Positions 35,414 through 44,303 of a DNA stretch of 45,957 nucleotides are shown here, one piece after another. Under the pieces are notes generated by a model that did no database searches, was not told the origin of the DNA, and worked only from the letters and a program-made list of their open reading frames with translations. Position numbers and translations under genes: made by a program. Every line of letters starts with the position of its first letter. The stretch's first letter is position 1. This DNA comes from Bacteroidales bacterium UBA1064 (GTDB lineage Bacteria > Bacteroidota > Bacteroidia > Bacteroidales > Tenuifilaceae), in NCBI GenBank assembly GCA_002316235.1, contig DCDD01000204.1, positions 1-45,957 on the forward strand. The letters run 5' to 3'.

Positions 35414-36151
35414 ATGGACATTAAAAATCAGATTGATAAGAACAACGTTCCGCAGCATGTTGCCATAATTATGGATGGAAACGGACGCTGGGCCGAGAAA
35501 CGGGGCCTACCCAGAATTTTTGGGCATAAAAATGGTGTAGGTGCAGTTAGGGCAGCCACCGAGGCTGCTGGCGAAATCGGCGTAAAGTTTCTTACCCTTT
35601 ACGCTTTTTCCACCGAAAATTGGAAAAGACCCAAAATTGAGATTGATACCCTCATGAACTTGTTGATTGAAACCATTGATAATGAAATAGGTAATCTTAA
35701 TAAGAATGACGTCCGCCTCATTACCATAGGAAACACATCGGCCCTTCCAAAAAACGTTCAAACCAAGCTAAAATATGCCATAGATAAAACCTCGCAGGGG
35801 AAAACCCTGACAACCATTTTAGCGCTAAACTATGGGGCAAGAGCCGAAATTACCGAGGCTACACGAAAAATCCTTACCGAATACCGGAATGGAAAACTTG
35901 ACGAGATGAGCCTATCGCCTGAAGTTTTTGGCGGGTACCTGCAAACAGCGGGAATACCCGATCCGGAACTACTCATCAGAACTAGCGGCGAAATTCGCCT
36001 TAGCAATTTTCTACTATGGCAGCTAGCCTACGCCGAGCTCTACTTTACCCCTGTCCTCTGGCCCGACTTTAGCAAAGACGATTTTTTTAATGCCATTGTT
36101 GAGTACCAGCACAGGGAAAGGCGTTTTGGAATGACCAGCGAGCAGCTTTAG
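35414..36151 (+). CDS. uppS: Isoprenyl transferase (undecaprenyl diphosphate synthase)
   Basis: Makes the C55 lipid carrier for peptidoglycan and surface glycans by cis-addition of isopentenyl units. The catalytic Asp21 lies in IIMDGNGRWAEKRGLPR. Other signatures are GHKNGVGAVR, LYAFSTENWKRP, NYGARAEI and RTSGEIRLSNFLLWQLAYAE, ending in the usual LWPDF. At 245 aa it is standard. It is followed by bamA after 137 bases. Confidence 0.96.
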   Translation: MDIKNQIDKNNVPQHVAIIMDGNGRWAEKRGLPRIFGHKNGVGAVRAATEAAGEIGVKFLTLYAFSTENWKRPKIEIDTLMNLLIETIDNEIGNLNKNDVRLITIGNTSALPKNVQTKLKYAIDKTSQGKTLTTILALNYGARAEITEATRKILTEYRNGKLDEMSLSPEVFGGYLQTAGIPDPELLIRTSGEIRLSNFLLWQLAYAELYFTPVLWPDFSKDDFFNAIVEYQHRERRFGMTSEQL

Positions 36152-36288
36152 CTCAATTCGCATTTTTTAGCTTGTTCCCTGAGGGTCATTTACCTACTTT
36201 TGAACCCAGCCTCTTATTTGTATATAGAACTTTGGCAATTGAAAATATATTATTTTTACACCCCAGTATTAATTAGCAAAATTGCAGT

Positions 36289-38766
36289 ATGCTAAAATCA
36301 AAAATATTTTTACTTCTACTTCTTCTTAGCAGCGTTTCCGCTCTGGCTCAGGAGCCCTCGTTCAGCTACGAGGTACCTAAAAAATACTGTGTCAAAGAGG
36401 TTAGGGTGTCGGGTATCAAGTTTCTCAATCCCGATGTGCTGGTATCAGTTTCGGGTATTAGCGTTGGCGATTCAATCCTTGTCCCTGGTGATGCCGTAAC
36501 CAAGGCTATTAAAAAGCTATGGAGCCAGGGTCTATTTTCCGATATTAAAATTTCGGCTACAAAAATTGAAAATTCAGATATCTACCTCGATATTTTTCTT
36601 CAGGAGCAACCCCGTATTTCGTCTATCAACTTTGTTGGAGTGAGAAAAGGTGAGGTTAGCGACCTTAAGGAGAAGTTGAAGCTACGCAACGGAAGCCAGC
36701 TAACCGAGAGCATCCTTAAGAATAGCGTGGAGATTATCAGGAAGCACTACCGGACTAAAGGATTTCTGAATGTAGATGTAAATCCCATTCAGGAAAATGA
36801 TACCGCTTTGGCCAACATGGTTAAGCTTACTTTTGATATAAGAAAAAATGAAAGGGTGAAAATTGACCAAATTACATTTGACGGCAACACAGCATTTACC
36901 GATGCCCGCCTACGTAAATCCCTTAAAAAAATTCACCGCCGTGATATCAACATTTTTAAATCGGCAAAATTCATACAGTCCGACTACGACGAGAGCAAGG
37001 ATAACCTGATAGCATTTTACAACGAGAATGGTTACCGGGATTCCAAAATTTTGAAGGATTCCGTTTTTACATTGAACAACAAGCGAATTGGCATTAACTT
37101 CCTTGTTCACGAGGGGCCACAGTATCACATTCGCAGCATTTCCTGGATTGGTAACACCAAGCTTCCCTCCGAAGCCCTTACTGCCATACTGGGAATGAAG
37201 AAGGGCGACGTTTACGATAAAACCCTTCTGGAAAAGAGGCTTTTCACCGACGACAACTCCATTTCGACCGTTTACATGGATGATGGCTACCTGTTTTTCA
37301 ACCTCGATCCGGTTGAAAGCCAGATTCAGAACGACTCCGTTGACCTGGAGATGAGAATATACGAGGGCGACCAGGCCACCATTAACAAAGTGCTGATTGT
37401 TGGCAATACCAAAACAAATGAACACGTAATTCGCCGTGAGCTTTGGACCAAACCGGGCTACCTGTTCAGCAAATCGGAAATAACACGCACCATCAGGGAA
37501 CTTGGCCAGATGGGACATTTCGATCCCGAAAAACTCGACGTGCAGCCCATGCCAAATCCCGCTGAGGGAACGGTCGATCTTAAATACGTGGTGGAGGAAA
37601 AAGCCAACGACCAACTCGAGATATCTGGAGGATGGGGTAACAAAATGTTTGTTGGAACGGTTGGCATAAGGTTTACCAACTTTTCCGTTCGAAGACTCTT
37701 TGACAAGGAGGCATGGAGGCCTGTTCCTTCGGGTGATAGCCAATCCCTATCACTTAGAGCTTCTACTAACGGAACCTACTACAAAGCCTTCAGCTTCTCC
37801 TTTACCGAACCCTGGCTGGGTGGTAGAAAACCAACCAACTTTTCCTTCTCGGTTTACCACACCATTCAGAATGGCGGAGTGGACTACTTCTACCAGACGA
37901 GTGATAAATATTTTAAGGTAACCGGAGCTTCTGTGGGTATTGGAACCCGCTTGAAATGGCCCGACGACTACTTCAGCATTTACAACGAAATTAGCTACCA
38001 GAACTATAACCTGAAGGATTGGACGGGATACTTTCTTTTCAGCAACGGCCAGTCGAATAACCTAAGCTACAAGATTTCCCTTACGCGCAACTCAACCGAT
38101 CAGGTTATCTACCCCCGTACAGGATCCAACCTTAGCCTGTCACTTCAAATTACCCCACCATACTCGCTTTTTAATGGAAAGAACTACTCGGCACTTTCCG
38201 GAAGCGAAAAGTACAAATGGATTGAATACCATAAATGGACCGGGCGAATTCAATGGTATGTTCCCCTGGTCGAAAAGCTGGTGCTCTACTCCAACTTCCA
38301 GTTCGGAATTATGGGTTACTTTAACAGCGATATTGGCCATTCACCCTTTGAGGGATTTGATGTAGGCGGTGATGGTATGTCGGGCTACAACCTTTACGGC
38401 AAGGAAACAATTGGCCTGCGTGGGTACAAGAATGGTTCTCTTACCCCGTACACCCTGATAGATGGTAGCTACGTTGGCGACGGCCATGTTTACGACAAGT
38501 ACACCGTTGAAATCCGCTACCCTTTAACCCTTAACCCACAGGCCGCCATATACCTACTAACCTTTTTTGAGGCTGGAAATGCATGGCGTGATGCCAGCGA
38601 GTTCAACCCCTTCAACGTGCACCGCTCGGCAGGCATTGGCGCAAGAATGTTCCTTCCCATGCTGGGGATGCTTGGAATTGACTGGGGATACGGATTCGAT
38701 AAAATTCCCGACAATCCCGACGCCCATAAAGGGCAGTTTCACTTTATTATCGGAATGCCATTTTAA
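36289..38766 (+). CDS. bamA: Outer-membrane protein assembly factor BamA
   Basis: Central insertase for outer-membrane barrels. The signal peptide ends at SALAQ. Five POTRA domains span about residues 35-440 (VSGIKFLNPDVLVSVSGI, INFVGVRKGEVSDLKEKL, ITFDGNTAFTDARLRKSL, WIGNTKLPSEALTAILGMKKGD, VLIVGNTKTNEHVIRREL). The 16-strand barrel follows, including FSFTEPWLGGRKPTNFSFS, GSLTPYTLIDG and the conserved GLRGYKNGS loop (the VRGF-like motif). The C-terminus FHFIIGMPF ends in Phe. At 825 aa it is full length. Two ompH/skp genes follow, the usual chaperone partners. Confidence 0.96.
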   Translation: MLKSKIFLLLLLLSSVSALAQEPSFSYEVPKKYCVKEVRVSGIKFLNPDVLVSVSGISVGDSILVPGDAVTKAIKKLWSQGLFSDIKISATKIENSDIYLDIFLQEQPRISSINFVGVRKGEVSDLKEKLKLRNGSQLTESILKNSVEIIRKHYRTKGFLNVDVNPIQENDTALANMVKLTFDIRKNERVKIDQITFDGNTAFTDARLRKSLKKIHRRDINIFKSAKFIQSDYDESKDNLIAFYNENGYRDSKILKDSVFTLNNKRIGINFLVHEGPQYHIRSISWIGNTKLPSEALTAILGMKKGDVYDKTLLEKRLFTDDNSISTVYMDDGYLFFNLDPVESQIQNDSVDLEMRIYEGDQATINKVLIVGNTKTNEHVIRRELWTKPGYLFSKSEITRTIRELGQMGHFDPEKLDVQPMPNPAEGTVDLKYVVEEKANDQLEISGGWGNKMFVGTVGIRFTNFSVRRLFDKEAWRPVPSGDSQSLSLRASTNGTYYKAFSFSFTEPWLGGRKPTNFSFSVYHTIQNGGVDYFYQTSDKYFKVTGASVGIGTRLKWPDDYFSIYNEISYQNYNLKDWTGYFLFSNGQSNNLSYKISLTRNSTDQVIYPRTGSNLSLSLQITPPYSLFNGKNYSALSGSEKYKWIEYHKWTGRIQWYVPLVEKLVLYSNFQFGIMGYFNSDIGHSPFEGFDVGGDGMSGYNLYGKETIGLRGYKNGSLTPYTLIDGSYVGDGHVYDKYTVEIRYPLTLNPQAAIYLLTFFEAGNAWRDASEFNPFNVHRSAGIGARMFLPMLGMLGIDWGYGFDKIPDNPDAHKGQFHFIIGMPF

Positions 38767-38835
38767 CAATTCTTAACCCTTATATCAACCCTATTTCAAT
38801 AATTGGCAGGCATGTTGATATATCCTTAACAATTC
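38763..38835. repeat. Direct repeats flanking an inverted repeat after bamA
   Basis: TTAACAATTC occurs at 38763-38772, covering the bamA stop, and again at 38826-38835. Between them TATATCAAC (38781-38789) is inverted as GTTGATATA (38814-38822). The layout resembles a tiny insertion with a duplicated target, but the arms are short and no known element is recognised. Confidence 0.4.
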
Positions 38836-38952
38836 AGCTTCAACTTGAAATACTTAGCCGATTACTTTTGATACTTTAAATATTTGAAAATGACCAGCTT
38901 AATTTTACTCGCAACCAGTAGTCGCATTTAAGTTTAAATAAATTACACACCA

Positions 38953-39462
38953 ATGAAAAAAATACTCCTACTCCCAATTGTCTTGCTGATTAGCACAAGC
39001 TTGTGGGCACAAAAATTTGCTTTTGTCGATTCAGAGTACATCCTCAATAAAATTCCTTCCTATAAGGCAGCCCAGGAGCAGCTTGATAAGCTCTCGGAGC
39101 AGTACCAAAAGGAGATTGAGGGCAAGTATGCTGAAATTGACAAGATGTATAAGGACTACCAAACCGAAAAGGTCCTTTTAACCCAGGAAATGCAAAAAAA
39201 ACGTGAAGATGAGATAATTTCCAGGGAAAGGCAAACCAAAGAGCTGCAGATGAAGTACTTTGGTCGCGATGGGTTACTCTTTAAGAAAAGGGAAGAGCTG
39301 GTTAAACCCATTCAGGATCAGGTTTTTAATGCCGTTAAGGAGATAGCCATCGAAGGGGGGTATGCCATTATTTTCGATGCTGCAGCATCACCCAACATGC
39401 TTTACACCAATCCCCGCTACGATAAAAGTGAAGATGTGCTCCTAAAATTAGGGTATAAATAA
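38953..39462 (+). CDS. OmpH/Skp-family periplasmic chaperone (first copy)
   Basis: A periplasmic chaperone that holds unfolded outer-membrane proteins for BamA. A signal peptide (STSLWAQ) precedes a short strand KFAFVDSEYILNKIPSYKAA, a long charged coiled coil (about residues 40-125) and the closing strand EGGYAIIFDAAASPNMLY. At 169 aa it has the standard length. It is 186 bases after bamA and followed by a second paralog. It resembles that paralog only in fold, so the two are not a recent duplication. Confidence 0.92.
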   Translation: MKKILLLPIVLLISTSLWAQKFAFVDSEYILNKIPSYKAAQEQLDKLSEQYQKEIEGKYAEIDKMYKDYQTEKVLLTQEMQKKREDEIISRERQTKELQMKYFGRDGLLFKKREELVKPIQDQVFNAVKEIAIEGGYAIIFDAAASPNMLYTNPRYDKSEDVLLKLGYK

Positions 39463-39471
39463 TTTAATTTT

Positions 39472-39479
39472 TATATTTG
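39472..39479 (+). promoter_or_regulatory. Candidate -7 box before the second OmpH gene
   Basis: TATATTTG fits TAnnTTTG exactly and lies 21 bases before the ATG at 39501, suggesting that the second OmpH gene has its own promoter. No -33 match was found. Confidence 0.45.
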
Positions 39480-39500
39480 CTTACTTAAAAATTGATAATC

Positions 39501-40019
39501 ATGAGAAAGATATCTACGATTGCTTTCATTCTTTTTCTATCAGCCACTGGTGTGAAAACCTATGCGCAAAGCTATAAGTTTGGGCACATCAACAGCCAGG
39601 AGATTCTAAGTGTTATGCCCGAGAGGGATAGCGCTGTTGCCAAGCTGGATAAGTTTACCAAGACGTTGCAGGATCAGGTTGAGGAGCTTCAGGTTGAATT
39701 TAATAAGAAGTATCAGGATTACCTTCAAAAGCGCAGCACCTTTACTGACGCCATCCGCGAGATGAAGGAGAAGGAGCTTACCGAGATGCAGCAAAGAGCT
39801 CAGGAGTTTCAGCAGGTAGCCGAGCAGGACTATCAACGCTACCAGGGTGAGGTTATGAAACCGGTCATTGAAAAAGCAGATTCTGCAATTAAAAAGGTTG
39901 CCAAGGCTAACGGGTTTACCTACATATTTGATACCAGCACCGGGGTCATCCTTTACTTTTCGGAGCAAAGTGTTGATATAGGTCCATTGGTTAAAAAGGA
40001 GCTGGGGATAACGAAATAA
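39501..40019 (+). CDS. OmpH/Skp-family periplasmic chaperone (second copy)
   Basis: The second Skp-like protein of the cluster. ATG 39501 (MRKISTIAFILFLSATG) is chosen over an in-frame TTG at 39492 because it gives a normal signal peptide ending TYAQ. The strand YKFGHINSQEILSVMPERD is followed by a coiled coil rich in Glu, Gln and Lys (about residues 35-125) and the final strand ANGFTYIFDTSTGVILYFS. Length 172 aa. The candidate -7 box at 39472-39479 and the terminator at 40041-40076 suggest that it can be its own unit. Confidence 0.92.
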   Translation: MRKISTIAFILFLSATGVKTYAQSYKFGHINSQEILSVMPERDSAVAKLDKFTKTLQDQVEELQVEFNKKYQDYLQKRSTFTDAIREMKEKELTEMQQRAQEFQQVAEQDYQRYQGEVMKPVIEKADSAIKKVAKANGFTYIFDTSTGVILYFSEQSVDIGPLVKKELGITK

Positions 40020-40040
40020 TCAGCCCTGATGGCTTATACT

Positions 40041-40076
40041 AGGGATTTGCCGACGTATGCGGTTTATCCCTTTTTT
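40041..40076 (+). terminator. Intrinsic terminator after the second OmpH gene
   Basis: GGGAT (40042-40046) pairs with ATCCC (40066-40070), with an inner CCG/CGG helix (40050-40052 with 40060-40062), then six T residues at 40071-40076. It lies 22 bases past the gene's stop. Confidence 0.62.
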
Positions 40077-40195
40077 CATTTATTTATATTTTGTTCTTCT
40101 ATGGCTCAGAAGGGTAATCCATGGAGTAATCGTTAGCATCTGCCTGGGCTATTGTCATGAATATTTCATTTTTCCCAAATTAAGGTTATCGTTAA

Positions 40196-41017
40196 TTGCT
40201 TGGTAGTAATCCTATAGGAATTTTTGACTCCGGGTCAGGCGGATTAACGGTGCTGTATGAACTTTTAAAAGTACTGCCCCGGGAATCCTTTGTTTACTTT
40301 GCCGATTCGGCAAATTGCCCATACGGGCCCAAACCCCAGTCGGAGGTGATTGAACTTTCTGACTGCATTACCCGTTTTTTGCTGGAACAGGGTTGCAAGC
40401 TGGTGGTTGTTGCATGCAACACCGCAACCGCTGCAGCTATTGAGCACCTTCGAAGTAACTTTAAAATTCCCTTTATTGGCATGGAGCCGGCTATAAAACC
40501 CGCCTCACTTAATTCCAAAACCAAAAGTATTGGCGTGTTGGCAACTGCCGGAACTTTTAAGGGGAAACTTTACATCGAAACCAGTAAAAAATATGCCTCT
40601 GATGTGAATGTCTGCTACCAGGTGGGAGAGGGTTTGGTTGAGCTGGTTGAGGCCGGCAAGGCCGATTCGCCCGAAGCTGCCGAGCTCCTTCATAGGTATG
40701 TTGACCCAATGGTAGATTGCAACATCGACCATCTGGTTTTAGGGTGCACCCATTACCCTTTTTTGATGAACTCCCTAAGCCGGATACTGCCTAGAGGTGT
40801 TGAAATTGTTAATCCTGCACCCGCTGTTGCCCGGCAGACACTTCGCGTGCTTTCCGAAAACAACCTTTTAAACGATGGTAGCTCCTTGAGCAAGGTAAGC
40901 TTCTACTCAAGCGCCTCCGTGGAAATTTTGAAATTCCTCGCCGAAAAACTCGGTGTAATTTCTAACCATGGACCGGCAGTCAACTTTACCGGAGGTGTAA
41001 AACTTTGCTGTCGTTAA
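40196..41017 (+). CDS. murI: Glutamate racemase
   Basis: Supplies D-glutamate for peptidoglycan. The catalytic cysteines are Cys74 in VVVACNTATAAA and Cys184 in LVLGCTHYPFL. The opening PIGIFDSGSGGLTVLYEL, then FADSANCPYGPK and GVLATAGTFKG, are family features. At 273 aa it is full length. The start must be TTG 40196: it directly follows an in-frame TAA (40193-40195), and the family N-terminus needs all the residues from there. A rare start may lower its expression. Confidence 0.95.
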   Translation: MLGSNPIGIFDSGSGGLTVLYELLKVLPRESFVYFADSANCPYGPKPQSEVIELSDCITRFLLEQGCKLVVVACNTATAAAIEHLRSNFKIPFIGMEPAIKPASLNSKTKSIGVLATAGTFKGKLYIETSKKYASDVNVCYQVGEGLVELVEAGKADSPEAAELLHRYVDPMVDCNIDHLVLGCTHYPFLMNSLSRILPRGVEIVNPAPAVARQTLRVLSENNLLNDGSSLSKVSFYSSASVEILKFLAEKLGVISNHGPAVNFTGGVKLCCR

Positions 41018-41057
41018 TGCACCTATTTTATTGATTCTTAAACTTACCCTACTACAT

Positions 41058-42728
41058 ATGAGAAGAGAAGTTGAAATTGTGCTGGAGAACACTAACCAAA
41101 AGGTTCGGATAACCCCAGGTTTGTCGCTTATGGAGCTAACCGGCATATTCAATATCAAGCTGGAGCACCAGGTGCTGGGCGCTATGGTAAACAACCAGCT
41201 GAAGGAGCTGGACTACGAAATTTTTACTCCCAAAACAATTAGATTTATTGATATTACCCATCCTGCAGGAATGCGTATGTACCAACGCTCCCTTTTTTTC
41301 CTGCTGCATAAAGCTGTCGGGGACATACTGCCCGGCTGCAAGGTAAGGATTGAACATTCTGTTTCTAAGGGATTTTATTGCGAGATCGATGGCTTCGAGC
41401 AGCCGCTTGACTTGCCCCTGGTGTTTTCAATTTGCGACAAAATGCGCGAGGTTGTTGCTGCAGATATCCCATTTCGAAGAGATAAAATCCTTACCACCGA
41501 TGCAGTAAAACTCTTTGAAGATCTTGGTTACACCGAGCAGGCCAAGCTCTTTGACACCCGGCCAAAACTTTACACCTCAATTTACTACCTGGGTGATTTA
41601 CCCGGTTACTTTTTTGGGAATTTGGTTCCTTCAACCGGCTACCTAAAAGTATTCGACCTGGTTAAGTACTACCAGGGTATGCTCCTCCGCATTCCAAAGC
41701 GTTCAAAGCCCGACGAGGTGGAGGATGTAGTTATTCAAAATAAAATGTTCGATATTTTTCAGGAGTATAAGGACTGGACTCATATTCTGGGGGTAGGTAA
41801 CGTTGTTGCTATTAACGAACAGGTTGAACAGGGAAATGCCAGCGAGCTGATAAAGGTTTCCGAGGCCCTACATGAAAAAAAGGTTGCCTACATCGCCGAT
41901 AAAATCCACTCGCTGGGCGACAAAGTTAAAGTTATCCTAATTTCTGGCCCATCCTCGTCGGGCAAAACAACATTTGCCAAGCGGCTTGCTGTGCAGTTAA
42001 GGGTAAACGGCATCAGACCCTACACCATCTCGCTTGACAACTATTTTGTCGATCGGGATAGAACCCCCCGGGACGAGAATGGGGATTTCGACTTCGAAGC
42101 ATTAGAAGCACTTGATATAGAATACTTTAACAGCGACTTGCTCAGGTTGCTTAACGGTGAAACGGTTGAGCTTCCTAAATTCTCGTTCGAGAAGGGCGCC
42201 CGATTCTTTGATAACACCCTAATGAGAATCGATCCTAACGGCATGATTATCATTGAGGGTATTCATGCCCTTAACCCAAAGCTCACCCCGTTAATCCCAT
42301 CCGACAAAAAGTTTAAAATATACGTTTCAGCGTTGACCTCCATGTCGTACGACGGAATTAACCGTATTCCAACCACCGATAACAGGCTTATCAGAAGGAT
42401 TGTCCGCGACTACCGGTACAGGGGTTACAACGCCCTTCAAACAATCGCCCGCTGGGAGAGTGTCCGTAGGGGAGAGGATAGGAACATATTTCCCTACCAG
42501 GAGGAGGCTGACGAAATGTTTAACTCTGCCCTGCTTTTCGAGTTTGGCCTTCTTAAGAGCTATGTTGAGCCCCTGCTTCAGGAAGTGCCGCCCAATAGAC
42601 CTGAATTTGATGAAGCCGACCGCCTGCTTAAATTCCTTTACTATTTCAATACCATTTCAGACAGCGAGGTTCCTCCAACCTCGATTATAAGAGAATTTTT
42701 AGGGGGTAGCGCTTTCTCCTACTCTTAA
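41058..42728 (+). CDS. Nucleoside (uridine) kinase-like protein with N-terminal TGS and ThrRS-like region
   Basis: A fused protein of the uridine kinase/phosphoribulokinase group. ATG 41058 (MRREVEIVLEN) is preferred to an in-frame TTG at 41031. Residues ~1-65 resemble a TGS domain, and ~70-220 the second additional domain of threonyl-tRNA synthetase (HPAGMRMYQRSLFFLLHKA, KGFYCEID). The kinase domain starts near residue 290 with the P-loop ISGPSSSGKTTFAKRL, then SLDNYFVDRDRTPRDENG and MIIIEGIHALNP. At 556 aa it fits this known architecture. The phosphate acceptor is not certain and the tRNA-synthetase-like part has no known substrate. It lies 40 bases after murI. Confidence 0.87.
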   Translation: MRREVEIVLENTNQKVRITPGLSLMELTGIFNIKLEHQVLGAMVNNQLKELDYEIFTPKTIRFIDITHPAGMRMYQRSLFFLLHKAVGDILPGCKVRIEHSVSKGFYCEIDGFEQPLDLPLVFSICDKMREVVAADIPFRRDKILTTDAVKLFEDLGYTEQAKLFDTRPKLYTSIYYLGDLPGYFFGNLVPSTGYLKVFDLVKYYQGMLLRIPKRSKPDEVEDVVIQNKMFDIFQEYKDWTHILGVGNVVAINEQVEQGNASELIKVSEALHEKKVAYIADKIHSLGDKVKVILISGPSSSGKTTFAKRLAVQLRVNGIRPYTISLDNYFVDRDRTPRDENGDFDFEALEALDIEYFNSDLLRLLNGETVELPKFSFEKGARFFDNTLMRIDPNGMIIIEGIHALNPKLTPLIPSDKKFKIYVSALTSMSYDGINRIPTTDNRLIRRIVRDYRYRGYNALQTIARWESVRRGEDRNIFPYQEEADEMFNSALLFEFGLLKSYVEPLLQEVPPNRPEFDEADRLLKFLYYFNTISDSEVPPTSIIREFLGGSAFSYS

Positions 42729-42733
42729 AATGC

Positions 42734-42753
42734 CATGTTAAGTTATTAACATG
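42734..42753 (+). terminator. Hairpin after the uridine kinase-like gene
   Basis: CATGTTAA (42734-42741) and TTAACATG (42746-42753) form a perfect eight-bp stem with a four-base loop, five bases after the stop codon. There is no U tract, so this is a weak terminator or 3'-end stabiliser. Confidence 0.35.
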
Positions 42754-42844
42754 CTATATAGTTGAAAATCAATTCAATGAAATTATTTTGTTTATATATT
42801 TTTTGCCTTAACCTGCTGCTTCCCATGATTTTTACCTTGTTCTC

Positions 42845-42876
42845 TTGCTTTTAATTATAATTATTCACTATAATTG
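42845..42876 (+). promoter_or_regulatory. Weak candidate promoter for the SPOR/TSP3 gene pair
   Basis: TTG (42845-42847) and TATAATTG (42869-42876) are 21 bases apart. The second differs by one base from TAnnTTTG. The gene starts 35 bases downstream. Confidence 0.27.
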
Positions 42877-42911
42877 TAACAAATTAACCCTAAACCTGAA
42901 TCCAAGCTATA

Positions 42912-44285
42912 ATGGCAAGGCTATTTATAGTTATTATCAACATAATAGGTATTACGCTTGCTGGCATTTTGGGAGGTGGTAATGTGCTGGTTACCATGAA
43001 AGCTCCAAGTCGGGTAGATGCAGGTTCGGAATTTGATGTGGAAGTGCTCCTAAAAAAGGCTGGTGTTGATGGTTTTGCCCGATTTCAGCAGGAATTACCC
43101 CTAGGCCTCACTGCTGAACTAATAGAATCATCCCTTGGCGATTTTACTTTTGAGGATCAAAAGGTAAAGGTAGTATGGCTTAAGCTTCCTGCAGCCAAGG
43201 AGTTACGATTTGTTTACCGAATTCGGGTTGACGAGCGTTTAAAGGGGAGTTTCAACCTTGGTGGAGTTTTCTCATACATTGAAAATAATGAGCGTAAAAC
43301 TTCTTCCGTGCAGGCAGCACAGATTTCTATCACCCCTTCAGCTCGTATCAACCCTTCGCTGATAGTTGATATCAACGAGTTTCAGAATGTCATTCCCGTT
43401 CAAGCCCCTGTTTCTATGCTGGCTTCGAACGTTAAGTGCATTAGGCAAACCCCTATACCCACCGGCGAGGCTAACGATTTGCTGGTAAAACTATTGGTTA
43501 ATAAGGGTAACGCCCAGAAATTTGCAAAGATTGAGGAGGATATACCCCAGGGCTTTCAAGCAGAGGTGGTAGATGCCAAGGATGCCATTTTTACTTTTAA
43601 AGATCAAAAGGTTAAATTTCTATGGATGAGTATGCCGCCCGACCCTCGCTTCATTGTGTCGTACCGGCTAATTCCTATTAACGGAAACGGGGAAGCCGTT
43701 GTCAGCCTTTCGGGAAAATTTTCCTACCTTGTTGGTGAGGCTACACGGGTAGTTGACATTATCCAAAAGGATGTTGACTTGGGCAATCTCGACCCGAAAT
43801 CCATCGAGGGATTGCTGGCCTCCATCCCGGGCGCTGAAATTGCAGCTCCCTCTTCTTCAAGCTTCAGCAGCAGCTTTACATCTGCTGGCTCCGATGGTGG
43901 AATAGATATTCCTGTTCAGTACCAGGTAATTCCAGAGAAATCAAAAAAAATAGCCCAGCCCGAACAAAACATGATGCTCTACATGCTGGAGCCTGAAAAA
44001 GGGGTTTACTACAGGGTTCAGGTGGCTGCCGGGCATAAGCCCATCAACATCAAAAGGTATTTTTTACGACATAATGTTACCTACGAGGTGCGAACCGAGA
44101 AGCATGAGGGTTGGTATAAATACTCCATAGGATCGTTTAAGGAGTACAAGGAAGCGCGCGACTTTAGGGTGCAAATATGGAATACCACTAAAATTAACGA
44201 TGCGTTTGTGGCCGCCTACAACAACGGTGTTAGAATTACCGTTCAGGAAGCACTAATGATAACCAACCAAACTTGGTTCAGATAG
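42912..44285 (+). CDS. Envelope protein with duplicated Ig-like domain and SPOR-like C-terminus
   Basis: Not a protein I can name. A hydrophobic N-terminus (about residues 3-20) acts as a signal or anchor. Residues ~40-130 and ~186-280 are an internal duplication: both contain F/AxIxELPxGxxAE, then an FTFxDQKVKxxW core, then FVYRI/IVSYRL and a G-x-FSYL strand, suggesting tandem immunoglobulin-like beta domains. A Ser-rich linker (PSSSSFSSSFTSAGS) follows near 315-330. Residues 366-445 look like a SPOR domain (YYRVQVAAG, then GWYKYSIGSFKEYKEARDF), a fold that binds denuded peptidoglycan glycans. It precedes the TSP3/EF-hand barrel gene by 18 bases, so the pair is likely co-expressed. A role in linking cell wall and outer membrane is inference. 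Confidence 0.72.
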   Translation: MARLFIVIINIIGITLAGILGGGNVLVTMKAPSRVDAGSEFDVEVLLKKAGVDGFARFQQELPLGLTAELIESSLGDFTFEDQKVKVVWLKLPAAKELRFVYRIRVDERLKGSFNLGGVFSYIENNERKTSSVQAAQISITPSARINPSLIVDINEFQNVIPVQAPVSMLASNVKCIRQTPIPTGEANDLLVKLLVNKGNAQKFAKIEEDIPQGFQAEVVDAKDAIFTFKDQKVKFLWMSMPPDPRFIVSYRLIPINGNGEAVVSLSGKFSYLVGEATRVVDIIQKDVDLGNLDPKSIEGLLASIPGAEIAAPSSSSFSSSFTSAGSDGGIDIPVQYQVIPEKSKKIAQPEQNMMLYMLEPEKGVYYRVQVAAGHKPINIKRYFLRHNVTYEVRTEKHEGWYKYSIGSFKEYKEARDFRVQIWNTTKINDAFVAAYNNGVRITVQEALMITNQTWFR

Positions 44286-44303
44286 CTAGCTGTTAAAGTT
44301 CTG

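Noticed and set aside
36910..37743. Long open frame (277 codons) on the minus strand inside bamA
   Set aside because: It is fully antisense to a clear BamA coding sequence, has no recognisable domain and reflects codon bias of the real gene.
38953..40019. Recent tandem duplication of OmpH
   Set aside because: The two proteins share fold and layout but little identity by eye, so they are old paralogs.
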